Part shown: in pieces, positions 12,101 to 22,885 of the stretch
How the letters are laid out: every line of letters starts with the position of its first letter
Position numbering within the stretch: the stretch's first letter is position 1
NCBI GenBank assembly: GCA_034509735.1
Contig: JACGWO010000001.1
Coordinates: forward strand, 16,942,854-17,006,853
Length of the DNA: 64,000 nucleotides
Source: Sesamum alatum
Lineage: Eukaryota > Streptophyta > Magnoliopsida > Lamiales > Pedaliaceae
Direction of reading: 5' to 3'
Program-made: the position numbers and the translations under genes
Notes under the pieces: model-generated
What the model was told of the DNA's origin: nothing
What the model saw: the letters and a program-made list of their open reading frames with translations, nothing else
Database searches by the model: none

Positions 12101-12498
12101 GACGGCTTGCTACACGGGACCGGCTTGCATTCCTGTAAGAGAACCCTACTTGTTCCTTGTGCATCAACACAAATGAGACGGCCAAGCACCTTTTCTTTGA
12201 GTGCCCTTTCAGCGCATGTGTTTGGTCCGATATCCGGCAGTGGTTAGGCATCAACCGACGTATGTCCACCATTCTTAGTGCAATCAAGTGGCTCAAGAAA
12301 GAGAAGACTGGCTCCTCCGTGCAGAACAAAGCGCGACTTCTCGCTTTGGCATGCACGGTCTACAGTCTTTGGAGGCATCGGAATGAAGTTATCTTCGAAG
12401 GCAAAGCTCCATGTCCAGAGGGTCTTGTAATTTCCATTAGAATTACAGTGTATAGGCTCCTTTTGACACTCTTTCCACACGGAATGTTTGCACTTTGA
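9148..12498 (+). pseudogene. L1 ORF2: AP-like endonuclease, reverse transcriptase, zf-RVT; two stop codons
   Basis: One continuous frame of 1116 codons with two internal stops. Residues 1-230: endonuclease/exonuclease/phosphatase fold (MKIGFWNVRGFNRPLK, LGDFNCV, LDRVFFNNEWL, and the catalytic SDHSPG). Residues about 440-770: reverse transcriptase (KAPGPDGYTSCFFKKTW, LVPKLEHSPTVADYRPISCC, AFVGGRSITDNIFLAQE, NVDLRKAFDSVSW, GLRQGDPMSPALFLLCMEY, and catalytic LLFADDLMLF near residue 690). The C-terminus holds a zf-RVT segment (KYSFILWLGIRGRLATRDRL, CSLC, NETAKHLFFECPF). TGA at 11758-11760 and TAA at 12136-12138 interrupt it; both fit C-to-T changes (CGA to TGA, CAA to TAA). Apart from these the frame is whole, so the element is fairly young but cannot move by itself. 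Confidence 0.93.
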
Positions 12499-12602
12499 TC
12501 CATACGGTGGATCTTTTGTATCTCCGCGGTTATGCCCGGTGTACTTTGTAAATATTCTTGGATGAATGATACTTACATTTCACCCAAAAAAAAAAAAAAA
12601 AA
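12499..12602 (+). other. L1 3' UTR and poly(A) tail
   Basis: About 87 bp of unique sequence after the ORF2 stop, then A17 at 12586-12602. Confidence 0.85.
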
Positions 12603-12603
12603 T

Positions 12604-12617
12604 TCATGTGGTAAAAA
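12604..12617 (+). repeat. 3' target-site duplication of the L1
   Basis: Second copy of TCATGTGGTAAAAA, next to the A17 tail. It marks the 3' boundary of the L1 within the MULE. Confidence 0.85.
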
Positions 12618-12630
12618 CTCTGCATTGTGG

Positions 12631-15124
12631 CTTGAAGCAGTCTGTGACATAAAGGGAGGTATCTACACATTCAAAAAGCTTAGTTAGTATGCTTTTATCC
12701 ATATGCAATAAAACTAAAATGTAAGTATAGTACCTCAGAATGAAAAGACTGGGAAGACCATGCCTCATATGCAATATCCTCTGAAAATTGGGAAATCTGA
12801 ATAAGGAATGGTGTTAATATATTTAACAAGGAAAAAAATAGTATGAAATTTGAAATAACTCTTCAGTTTTTGTGTGATGTGGCTCAGTCCTTGTCTTTGA
12901 CGAGCCATCAACAGGAGTCTTCGATATTCCACCAAAAAGCACCTGAATTAGTATGGGATAATGTCCTCAAATGCAACAAAAAAACAGAATTAAAACAATC
13001 AATACTTGTGATATTTTGGGATTTAGATGAGTTGGATTTGGACAACTCCTTTTGTTGTGGTCTGTCCTCAATTTGCACAAGTGACTGTCAACCCCTTTCT
13101 TGACATCTTATTTCCATCTCTTAAGTCATTAGCATCCCTTCTTCAAACTTTCTTTGGTCTACCAGCCTTTGTTGCTACATGTGGGAGATCCACACTTTCC
13201 AAACTAGACACCTCAAAGTCATGCATGCCAGGAACAAGATTGATCATGTGATTGTAGACTCTCAAATATGCATCTTTTTCAGATAGTCATCCACATACTC
13301 TTCCAAATCCAGCCTATGATAACTGATTGCAGAAATAGCATGACAACATGGGTACCCAACCAACTGGAACATCCCACAAGAACAATGTCTATCCTTTAAG
13401 TAGACAATATGGTTTTCCATGAAGTGTTGAGCTTCAAATTTATCTTCTCCTGCCCAACTTGAAAAATAATGCCTATTTTCAATTCTCTGTCTCTCAATTT
13501 ATTTTGCATATATTGGGACAGACAACACCATCATATTTTTGCATACCCTCCCTTTTCACTTGGATCCTAGTCATCATCTTCCTCCCTATTGTCTCAAACA
13601 TGTCGTTGATAGGTTGCTCCCTAGCATCCAATATATAACTATTGAATGGCTCTGAAATGTTGTTCACAAGTGTATCACACTTGGTTCTTGCAGGGAAAAA
13701 ACATCTTGCAGGGAAAAAACATTCAGCCATTCATATGCAGTTTGTTCTGTAGGCAATTTTTTTGAATGAATTCTTTCAATCTCTTTTATAATCCTCAAGT
13801 ATTGTTTCACATTATATGTTGAAGCTGCCTTCCAGAATAATTTTTTCAGCTCCATCCCCTTAATCTTTCCCTTAAAGTTATTGCACATGTGTCTCAAGCA
13901 GAAGCTATGTTCAGCATTAGGTGCCAAGCTGGAAACTGCCTCAAGTAAACCCTTTTGTCTGTCTGAAATGGGGGCCTGCCTTTTTTGTTCATGAGAGCCT
14001 ATATCTCAAAGCAACAAATCCCAGCTGTCAAATTTTTCAATTTCAACATAGGCCATGGCTATTGGGAAAATTTTATCATTACCATCTCTCCCAACTGCAA
14101 CCAATAATTGACCTTTATACAACCCTTTAAGGAAGCATCCATCAAGGCCAATAATAGGCCTACAACCATATAGGAAACCAACCCTCAACCCACTCAGATA
14201 GTAGTACATTATCTGTTGTTCAGCCTCTTTTTTTTTTTTTTCTTCTTATGAGCTCTAATAAAAGCTCTCATAATTTTAAATAGCTTTTTGGCATGGTCAC
14301 TGGGCCTATCCTCAAATATGTCACCATCAAAGGGACCTTCTAATCCTCAAGCATCCAAGAAGGACATTGAGATGCTGAGGAGTCACTAGAACTTGACACA
14401 CTATCACTCCCCTCACCCTCACCCTCACTTGGTTCACAACCCTGCATTCCCTCATCAACTTCTGGATCAAAATTTTCAGTCTCAATGTTTGGAGGACAGT
14501 TATTTGGATGAATTTCAGTGTTTGGAGCAGAGTTGGAAGGTGGAATTTCATTGTTTGGAAGAATTAGAAGGTGCAATATCAGAGTTGTGAGGAGAGTTGG
14601 AAGGTGGAATATCAGAGTTGTGAGGAGAGTTAGAAGATGGAATATCAGTGTTATGTGGAAAGTTGGAAAGTGGGATTTCAGGGTTTGAAGGTCCACTAAC
14701 AACATCACTATTGAGGTCTGTAGGATCATCGAAGTAATGGAAAGGCTCAAAATCTTCAAGAAATGGAAGTGATGGAATCAGATCCGCAGTAGGCAGTATA
14801 TTGCCCTGAGTATCAACTACAAAAAGTGGGCCCTATTTTTCCTCAAAGTAGATAGGAATTACTCAACCCCTTGTATGCCCTGATTAACTCCCTAATGCCA
14901 TCATCTCCATTCAACAACCTAATCCCATTATCTAATGTCAGCTCAGGTAAACAGTAGTATACAACAATGTTAAGTCCCTTACCCCCTGCTTTTATATACA
15001 TATCGATAAGATCCCCATAATATATCCTTTCATTGTCTACATTAGGAAACCAAACCCTAGGTACCCATTCAATTACCCTACCCACCCAAACATCAAAATC
15101 ACCAATATCATCAAGAACCATTTT
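12631..15124 (-). pseudogene. MuDR-type MULE transposase (PB1-like, DDE core, SWIM finger), broken
   Basis: Read on the minus strand. About 15124-14843 is a PB1-like N-terminal domain (DVWVGRVIEWVPRVWFP, VVYYCLPELTLDNGIRLLN). About 14800-14340 is an acidic and Pro/Ser-rich linker with 33-bp repeats. 14209-14006 is the MULE core with RPIIGLDGCFLKG, QLLVAVGRDGND and PIAMAYVEIE, containing the first catalytic Asp in GLDGC. 13927-13664 is NAEHSFCLRHMCNNFKGK and AYEWLN. 13715-13494 is TKCDTLVNNISEPFNSYILD and VKREGM. About 13420-13330 is the SWIM finger HCSCGMFQLVGYPCCHAISAI (C-x-C...C-x-H). Frameshifts separate the pieces, and the 18-bp tandem duplication near 13685-13725 doubles CFFPAR. The likely ATG is at 15124; an AG acceptor-like site precedes it. 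Confidence 0.85.
14527..14690 (-). repeat. 33-bp tandem repeat in the MULE transposase linker
   Basis: About four to five units of 33 bp (typical unit begins gagttggaaggtggaatatc and ends agttgtgagga). On the minus strand each unit is 11 codons, rich in Ser, Pro and Asn. The period keeps the frame, so it is a coding minisatellite. Unit ends differ by a few bases. Confidence 0.75.
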
Positions 15125-15139
15125 CTGCAAATATAACAA

Positions 15140-15999
15140 AAATCAACAAGTAACTCACCAGTCCCAAAAACTCAAATGTAGAGTATCATTTAATACAACA
15201 AAATTGTAAAGTGGCACACTTTACAGTTGCAAAGTAAAATAATACAATTCCAAAGTAACAAAACAAGAAAACATCACGAGGGGTGGGGACCAACAGAAAA
15301 AAAAGACATCTTATTTAACTCAGACAAAAAGCAAACGAGCATTAAATATATAAACATCATGTGAGGACTACTGAAACACTAAAACATTATAAAACTATGG
15401 GAAGATACAAAAAAAAACACATAACACACAGAAACAAACAGAAATCTGTGCATTCATATAGTCAACACAGATGGAGAAAAATATTGAACAAAAGAGTATA
15501 CTTTTAAGAGCTACATACCTTTTTCGAGTGCTTCCTCAGTCCCAACAAAAAGTAGAATACTTTGCATCCAAAGAATGAAAAACAAACACAAAAACAAACA
15601 AAATCAGTTGTAGGAACTAGCATCTATGAAAAAGATAAAAAAAAATCTAAAATTCGTAAAAACATACCTTCAATCCAACAGTTGTTCAGGCCTAAAACCT
15701 CAAAATATCTTCACCCTTCACCCGTCTGTCTTCAATAAATTAGATTAACATATCAATTTTGGTTGATTTTCAGAAAAAAAAAAAAAAATTACACCCTAAA
15801 ACGATTCGATTTGAAGTTGTACAAACCCTGACTTTCCTCTTGTTTTTTTCTCTCTGTAAAATGGTAACTCTCAAAAGTCAAACAGACGTTTGAGAGTTAC
15901 TATGTCAAAAGGGCAAAACGGGAAAGTTAAAAAAAAGTTTAACGCGGTTAGTTTTTTTTGGCTGAAGATGGAAAGTGAGCTAAAATTTTACAACCAGAA
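15140..15999. other. 5' non-coding region of the MULE
   Basis: A-rich on the plus strand (T-rich as transcribed), running from the transposase start to the right terminal repeat. Probably the transposase promoter and leader. No ORF or motif that I can support. Confidence 0.4.
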
Positions 16000-16090
16000 G
16001 GGGTTTTTAGGCTATTTACAAAGTATAGGGTACTTTTTTACAGATAAACCAAACCACAAGGGGTTTTTTTCTTTTTACAATTATCCCTTA
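16000..16090 (-). repeat. Right terminal inverted repeat of the MULE
   Basis: Reverse complement runs gggataattgtaaaaag, then cccttgtggttt, tctgtaaaaaagtacc and aaatagcctaaaaaccc. It matches the left end at 5235-5330 imperfectly. Confidence 0.65.
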
Positions 16091-18526
16091 AAATTATGGA
16101 TTGTAATTTGCTAACTAAATTAGGTCTCATCCGTGTAAAATGAACAAATGACAGAGATGTTGATTGAATTTTAGGAATATGGCGTCCTATTTATGATAAA
16201 AAAAGACATGGTAAGTTGACTTGAAAAAGTAATGATATTCATCATATTGGTATTGGTATCTAATTCTAATTCCAGAGTGGTGTAGTGGAAATTTTAGGAT
16301 TTGCTGTAGATGTTACACGGATTGAGTAGTATAAGAATTGGTTGTCGGCCCATTTGTTTTTGTTTCAATTATCAATAACATCTCACTTTTTTGCCTCAAA
16401 GGAGGTTTCAATTGGCTCAAATAGAAGGAAATGAAAAGGCGAACGGGAAGGTCGAGAGAAAGAATAATAACTTTTCTTCAAATTGTTTGATATGATTGGA
16501 AGAGGAATAAGTCTCAAATACTTCCCCTTATTTAGTACGAGAAAAAAAAATTGAGAAACAAAAGACTAATTGAGGTAATTTTATTGATTAACCATTTCTT
16601 TACATTTTGTATTAAAAAATAAACAAGTTAATATTATACTAATATAATTTTAGTATATCAAAGATTTAAAAATCTTATTCACAAAAATATATATCAAAGA
16701 AGAGTAATAGTATTTCTTATTAATAAAAATATTTATCAAAATGAATATTTTTCATTTATTATAAACTATTCACTTTAAATAAAATAAAAATTACTACCAA
16801 CGCCCTCAAATAAAAAATCCAAATCCAAATTCATAAAGATTATATACGGTATTATCAACGGGATGGAGAAACGAATTGGAAGAAAATAGATATATATATA
16901 TCGATCTGGGCAATAGAGTAAATAAAAATAAAAATATGTATTTTTTTTGTCTTTTTGGCCTTATACTTCTATTTTTCTACCCAATTTCGGACGGAAACGA
17001 AATTAAACTTCGAAGGGATTTCATATACATCCAGTTTTAGTTCCACTCCATCTCTTCTCCCGAACCAAACGCTAAACTTTTTCGTATACATCCCTTTTAC
17101 TTTCACTTCTCATATACTTCCACTTTTCCTACCAATCAAACACACCCGGAATATGGGGTGTATTTATAAATACAATTAAAAACTCATTTTTAACTTACAT
17201 AAAATAGAAAATATTTGTGTAATTAGAAATAATCTTAAGAGATATTAATAGAATTTATTCATATTTATTTTATTTTTATAGAAATTAAGATATTAAAAGT
17301 TGATTAAGAGGGTATATGATTAAATTTATTATAAAAAAATATTTTATAAGCTCGTATATTATATGAAATATTTGTAGAGTTCCTAAAAAAAATCAACTTT
17401 TTCTTAAAGTTTTTTGTTTTTCTTTTTTGTGCTAAAGGAGGTTGCTCATAAATTTATTAGACTTTTCATAATTAGAAATAAATCAAATTAATAAATAATT
17501 TTCTTTAAATATTAGATTATTCATTGAATAAATCAATTTTTTTAAAATCGTCAAATCGTGAATATCATAATTGGAGGAGTTTTGTAGGGAAATTACAGTG
17601 AAAGGCGTGTTCAACTAATCATTAAAAGCATGTGGGTTTTTGTAGTTGCTTTCAGTGTAGGAATTGCAGAGAGGGGGCATGGTATTATTGGGGCAAGGAA
17701 TCATCCTATTCCTACCTAAATAATCAATAATTGTGCATTGACATTGCTCTCATATTTCTCTCTACCTACTATATCTATATATATGTCTCTTGTTTTCAAG
17801 ACTAGATTGAAATTTAGTATTTTTCTTCTTTATTTGTTGTTTTTTTTTTTGAATAAATTATAATTACATCAATTTCAATCGTTAATGATCAATATACCAA
17901 TTATTAATAATATCTAATATTTATAATTGATCAATAACTGTTGTTACAATAAAACAACTATTATTATAGTAGAACAACTGATTTTGTTTACGTATTTTTC
18001 TATTTTATTTAATTTGATAAAACATTGATGTGACATTGAAAATAGGGCAACACACCATCCCAAAGTAATTCTTCCCCTATTTTCTTTTTTCTTGGAAAAT
18101 AATAAGTTCCATGTTTGTACCCAAACATATCAAAATCTATGAATAAAAGAAAAAAACTACTCATGTATAATAAAATATTTTAATGAATGATGTTAAATAA
18201 AAAGTACTTTTAACAATAGAAATTTTTACTTTAATAAATGACTTTATTTTAAAATATTCCAAAAGTAGTAAGAAGAGTTTTAAATTTAGGACAAAGCTCA
18301 ATTTCTAAGCCTCAATTGAAAGCCATATACACTGAGGAAAAGGAAATGTAGTTTAGGTAGTGAAATTGAGACATCATAACTATAAGGTATGAGTACAAGA
18401 TTTATTGACATTTCCATCTTTATCTATTTTAATAGTGATTATTTGTCAGTTACGAACATTTGATGTTGACAATTAATGATTATAGATATTTGATACAAGA
18501 ATAATTATTAATTATACAAATTTATA
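16091..18526. other. AT-rich intergenic region
   Basis: No gene seen. 16960-17160 carries phrases typical of degraded plant MITEs (ccgaaccaaacgctaaac; accaatcaaacacacccgg) but I could not find both ends. The rest is simple AT-rich sequence. Confidence 0.4.
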
Positions 18527-18805
18527 GGGATAATTATACTTACACCCTTTGATCTATAGTTTATTTACACAAATCATCCATATCTTTTTTGTAGTTATAA
18601 AAATCACCCGTGACAATTAAAAGATAAAGGTAGTTTGTGAATATTATTAACGTTTTTTGAGGGTATATGTAGAAATTTTCAAAAATCAGAGGTAATTTAT
18701 GCAAATGATGTTGACATTTCTAATGGGTGTATCTGTAATTTTTCAAAAAATTAGAATAAATTATATAAATAGATTATAAATAAGGGGTGTAAATATAATT
18801 ATTCA
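18527..18805. repeat. MITE with long terminal inverted repeats, about 280 bp
   Basis: Left end ggataattatacttacac with ccctttgatctatagttta; reverse complement of the right end gaataattatatttacac with cccttatttataatctattta. The centre has internal symmetric phrases (aaatcacccgtgacaatt, and aatgatgttgacatttct). The same family appears at 22083-22335 in AKT2 intron 2. Confidence 0.7.
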
Positions 18806-20101
18806 AAATTTATAATATAAATGTACTAAAATCCCTATACATGAAAACATTTGGTCCCACTTATGGGCTACACTAAGTGGTATTGGATCTTTTGAGATAA
18901 AAGTCCAACTAAGAGTCCTCTCATCAAAATTAGTCAAATCAAAACCAAATTTTTTATTATTGGAATTCAAATTCCTGCAGGAGTGGCCATACATTGACCA
19001 AACAAGAAAAACATATATACCCCATTTCATTCATTCCCTTCACACCTCATCATTTCTAAAATATTATAATTATTCTCACATTTGCACCTCAACTTAGAAA
19101 TATTCTCTTTTTAGTCCCTGGGTGCATGGATGATGGACACCGCGGTTCATACATGTAATAATTAAGACCTAGAAATGGGTAGGTTCCTATTAAATGAATC
19201 GTCATTACCCACCAATTTGCTGGCACGTCAGCAGTATTCCAAGACTCGTAATTTTCATAAGTTCTTTTGAATTTACACCGCGTATGACAAAAAAACCCTG
19301 AATTCTAATTTTAAGATGCTTGATGTTAAATGATTCTCGACTGAAATTACACACGCAATCATTAATTGGGCATCCATAACCATTTGCTTTTGTTTCATTA
19401 TTCTGTCAATATATTACTTTTTTTTTTCTTAAAATTGAAAAATCTAATATGCTAACTAAAATATGAAATATGTTATAGACGTAACAATTTACATGCGAAA
19501 TGAAATACAAGACAAAACATCAATCAAAAAAGGAGAATTCTCAATCTATTAAATTAAATTATATATGAAGACAAAACAAAAAGAAAGAAGATAGAAATTA
19601 GCATAATTAGTAAATAAAGCATGATTCACAAGATAGTCTTACTCTTACATATAGGTGTTATAATTGTTATAGGTAGTGAATGTGAATAGTAGTAGAGACA
19701 AAGGAGAGGACCCTCATCTTTAATTTGTGCATTATATACATATATAATTAAAAAGGGCCCTCATCTCTCATAGGAATTAAATCAATCAATCCATCCCAAG
19801 TGTTCCCACCATTGGGCCACACCACACTGATCTCTACCTACAACACACCCCCCCCCCTCCTCCCAACCCCAACCCCACCAAGTGAAATGACCATTTTGCC
19901 CTTGTTCCTCTCTTCTTCTTCACCACAACATTCATTATCACTAGTTCTAGTACTACTTGCATAGCATCATAGCATACATACATATTACATATGATGCTCT
20001 CTCATCATCATCATCATCATCATCATACCTCTCTTGCCTTCCTCTTTTCTTGCATCTTTTTTATGACCCCCATTTAACCAACTAGCTTTCTCTCTACCTA
20101 C
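18806..20101. promoter_or_regulatory. Upstream region of the AKT2-like gene
   Basis: Non-coding. Contains a C-rich patch (acaccccccccctcctccc near 19845-19865), a (TCA)8 run at 20002-20026 and a TATA-rich stretch at 20103-20113 about 60 bp before the start codon. The transcription start cannot be placed from sequence alone. Confidence 0.4.
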
Positions 20102-20129
20102 TTATATATATATACACACACACATAGAG

Positions 20130-20134
<5 letters not shown>

Positions 20135-20171
<37 letters not shown>
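20135..20171 (+). repeat. (GA)n tract ending at the AKT2 start codon
   Basis: About 18 GA units run up to the ATG at 20172. GA repeats in plant leaders can bind BBR/BPC (GAGA-binding) proteins; a role here is inference. Confidence 0.9.
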
Positions 20172-20176
<5 letters not shown>

Positions 20177-22847
20177 AATGAAATCAAGCTCAAACAAGAG
20201 TAGTAATGGTAGTGGTAGTAGTAAGATGGATGAAGAAGCAAAGAATCCATCAAGTGATCAGGAGGATCTCAACTTCAGGCATCTGTCTAAGCTTATTGTT
20301 CCTCCATTGGGAGCCTCTGCAGCCTACACTAACCCTAATGATTCTAAGGGAAGAACAATCATCTCTCCCATGGATTCTACATACAGGTACACACACCACA
20401 CACACACTCTCTCTCTCTCTCTCTCTCTTCTCTTTATATACAATTCATACCTAATTTGTGGGTAGGGTGGGGGGGGGGGGGTAGGGGTTGTACAGCTATA
20501 TATGGTTGTATTGTACTTGTCTGCATGTGTGCATGTCCAATTAGGTATGCTCAACACTACTATATTTGCATGTATTTATACACACATACATTTTTTTACA
20601 AATCAACTTATCATGTGATTGTCGTACAATTTGATTAATTGTATAATAAGTGTATCGCGCTTGTTTTTGTATTTAAAAAGGACAAAAAACAAGGGAAGTG
20701 ATGAAGGGTGATTGACTGCAGGTGCTGGGAGACGGTGATGGTAATATTGGTAGCGTACTCAGCGTGGGTATGCCCGTACGAGATCGCATTCCTGGACTCA
20801 AACCCAAGTACACCACTCTATACGGCGGACATCATCGTCGACGTGTTTTTTGCGGCCGATATTGTCCTCACATTTTTCGTAGCCTACATCGATTCCACCA
20901 CTCAATTATTGGTCCTTGATTCCACCAAAATTGCTAAAAGGTCAGTTCATTTCAATTTCTTTTAACAAATAAAATATTTGGAAATATTGCAATTACCCTT
21001 TCATGAGTTTAGGTTTGACATAATTATAAATACATTTTTGTTGTTTGAGAAAAAAAAATTGGATATATTATAGCTACTCTCGTGAAGTTTTGCATGATTA
21101 TAAATATTCTTTCATTGTTTGGGAAGTTATAGATATCCCCTGAAATGGAAAATAAATATATAGCCCTTAAATAGAGATGTGAAAAGTACTACTGTACCCT
21201 TGCTGAATTTTTTAATTTTTCAAAAAAAAAGTTTTAACAAATGTAAAAGAATATGAGAGTGGGTTGATAAATAATTTATAAAGAATATTAGTTCATAAAA
21301 ATATTTGTAATTATAACTTTTAATTCAAAGGGTATTTTAGGTAATTCACCACAAAAAAATTAGATGAAAACCTAATAGAATTAATTCGTTGTATATGGAC
21401 GTTAAAGTCAATGAAGTATTTGTAATTTTTCAAATAACAAAAAAGTATTTGTAATTGCATAAAACCTCATATAAACTAGTTGTAATTTAATCCAAAAAAA
21501 AAAAAACAAAAACTTTGGTTAGATTAATTTTTGAAATCCAAATCTATCAAATGGTAGGCTTAAACAACACGCATCCTGAAAGAGGAAATCTACCCTTTAG
21601 ATTAAAAAAATTATGTAATGCCTAAAATAGAAGTAGTGTTGGCAATTTCTTCCAAAAGGGAAAATTTTAATATGATTAAATTAAAAATGGTGTGATTAAT
21701 TAGACGGCACGTGTCTTAACCAATCTTATAATAGACATGGCCCTGAAAATCACTAGAAAGTGGCATTCAGGTCCCATAATTAATTATTATTATAGTAACA
21801 ATAATTGATTGTTTGCTCCCATATCCCTCAACAAGTACATTATTTACCTAAAATAGGAAAAATTCATAGTCTAGTGTTTTTTCAACGACTCTAATTCAGA
21901 ATGAATAATGGACCCTCATGGATTAAAATAGATATAAAAAACCAATCATATGAAATATTAATCTCAAATTTAGGCAGAAAATAGTACTTTTTAAGTCAAT
22001 TAAAGTAAATAACCAGAAAATTGATGCAGACTCTACATAATCATAAAAATTATTATAAAAAACCTAGATTATATGTTATTTAGGGATAATTACATTTGCA
22101 CCCCTTGATCTATGTATGTTTGCGCAAATCATTCATGTCTTTTGGATAATTATATATACACCCACCAGATACGCCAACATCATTTAGACAAACCATCCTG
22201 TTTTTATGCATACATCTTTTAAAAACGTTAACATCATTACACAAATTACTTCAATTTTTTCTACCATTATGTAAAGACGGGAGTAATTTTAATAAATAAA
22301 TCATAAGTCGTAGAGTGTGAATGTAATTATTTTATTTATTTATTTATTTATTATTTTATTATTATGGTGGGATATGGTATTTCTAAGAGAGGGAATAAGG
22401 GAGTGATGCCATTCCCAAGTGTAGGTCACAATATTCCACTCTTTGCATCCAATCCAATAATTCTATTATGACTTTGACAGATTGGTAAAGTGTAAACTTC
22501 ACTTTTTTTGGGTATTTTAATTTTTTAATTTTTTTTTTGGGAAGATTCAATCTATTACTACATCAGTTATTATTAATTTTTTTTCTTTTTATATCCATAA
22601 GATCCAATATATTACTATATTATATGTTATTTTAAATTATAATATTAATACAATATATCAATATTTTTAAATTAATAAACATATAAAAAATTAAATAATG
22701 AAATAAAATACTGATATAAAAAAGTAGACCGTAACTAAAAGTAGAAAGATAAGGGTAATGAAAAGGTTTATATGGTCCAACAAGAACAAAGAGGTGGCCT
22801 TCAAATGGACCACATTTCATTAAATAATAATAACAATAATAATAATG

Positions 22848-22885
<38 letters not shown>

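Larger units (their letters stand above)
7067..12602 (+). mobile_element. Near-full-length L1-type LINE retrotransposon, inactivated
   Basis: About 5.5 kb, in order: 5' UTR, ORF1 (nucleic-acid-binding, DUF4283 plus zinc knuckle), ORF2 (endonuclease, reverse transcriptase, zf-RVT), short 3' UTR and a pure A17 tail (12586-12602). The flanks carry the same 14 bases, TCATGTGGTAAAAA, at 7054-7067 and 12604-12617, as expected of a target-site duplication from target-primed reverse transcription. A further attgtgg follows in both flanks, so the original duplication may be about 26 bp with later changes. GC content is clearly higher than in the surrounding DNA. It is inserted in the minus-strand MULE transposase gene. 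Confidence 0.92.
5235..16090 (-). mobile_element. Mutator-like element (MULE), degenerate, split by an L1 insertion
   Basis: The boundaries are long, imperfect terminal inverted repeats. The left end near 5240-5330 (ccctgtggttt, then ttaaaaat, then aataggttaaaagacc) matches the reverse complement of 16000-16090 (cccttgtggttt, tgtaaaaa, aatagcctaaaaacc). The outer flanks share aaaatta (5228-5234 and about 16090-16096), a possible remnant of the 9-bp target duplication; the exact ends are uncertain. Inside are a MuDR-type transposase on the minus strand (15124 down to about 6459) and a converging GRF zinc-finger ORF on the plus strand (5644-6015). Without the L1 the element would be about 5.3 kb. 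Both ORFs carry stops and frameshifts, so it is dead. Confidence 0.75.

Noticed and set aside
14340..14759. Minus-strand frame of 139 codons rich in Leu/Thr/His
   Set aside because: Part of it is an alternative frame of the 33-bp repeat. The repeat itself is kept, but I do not call a separate gene.
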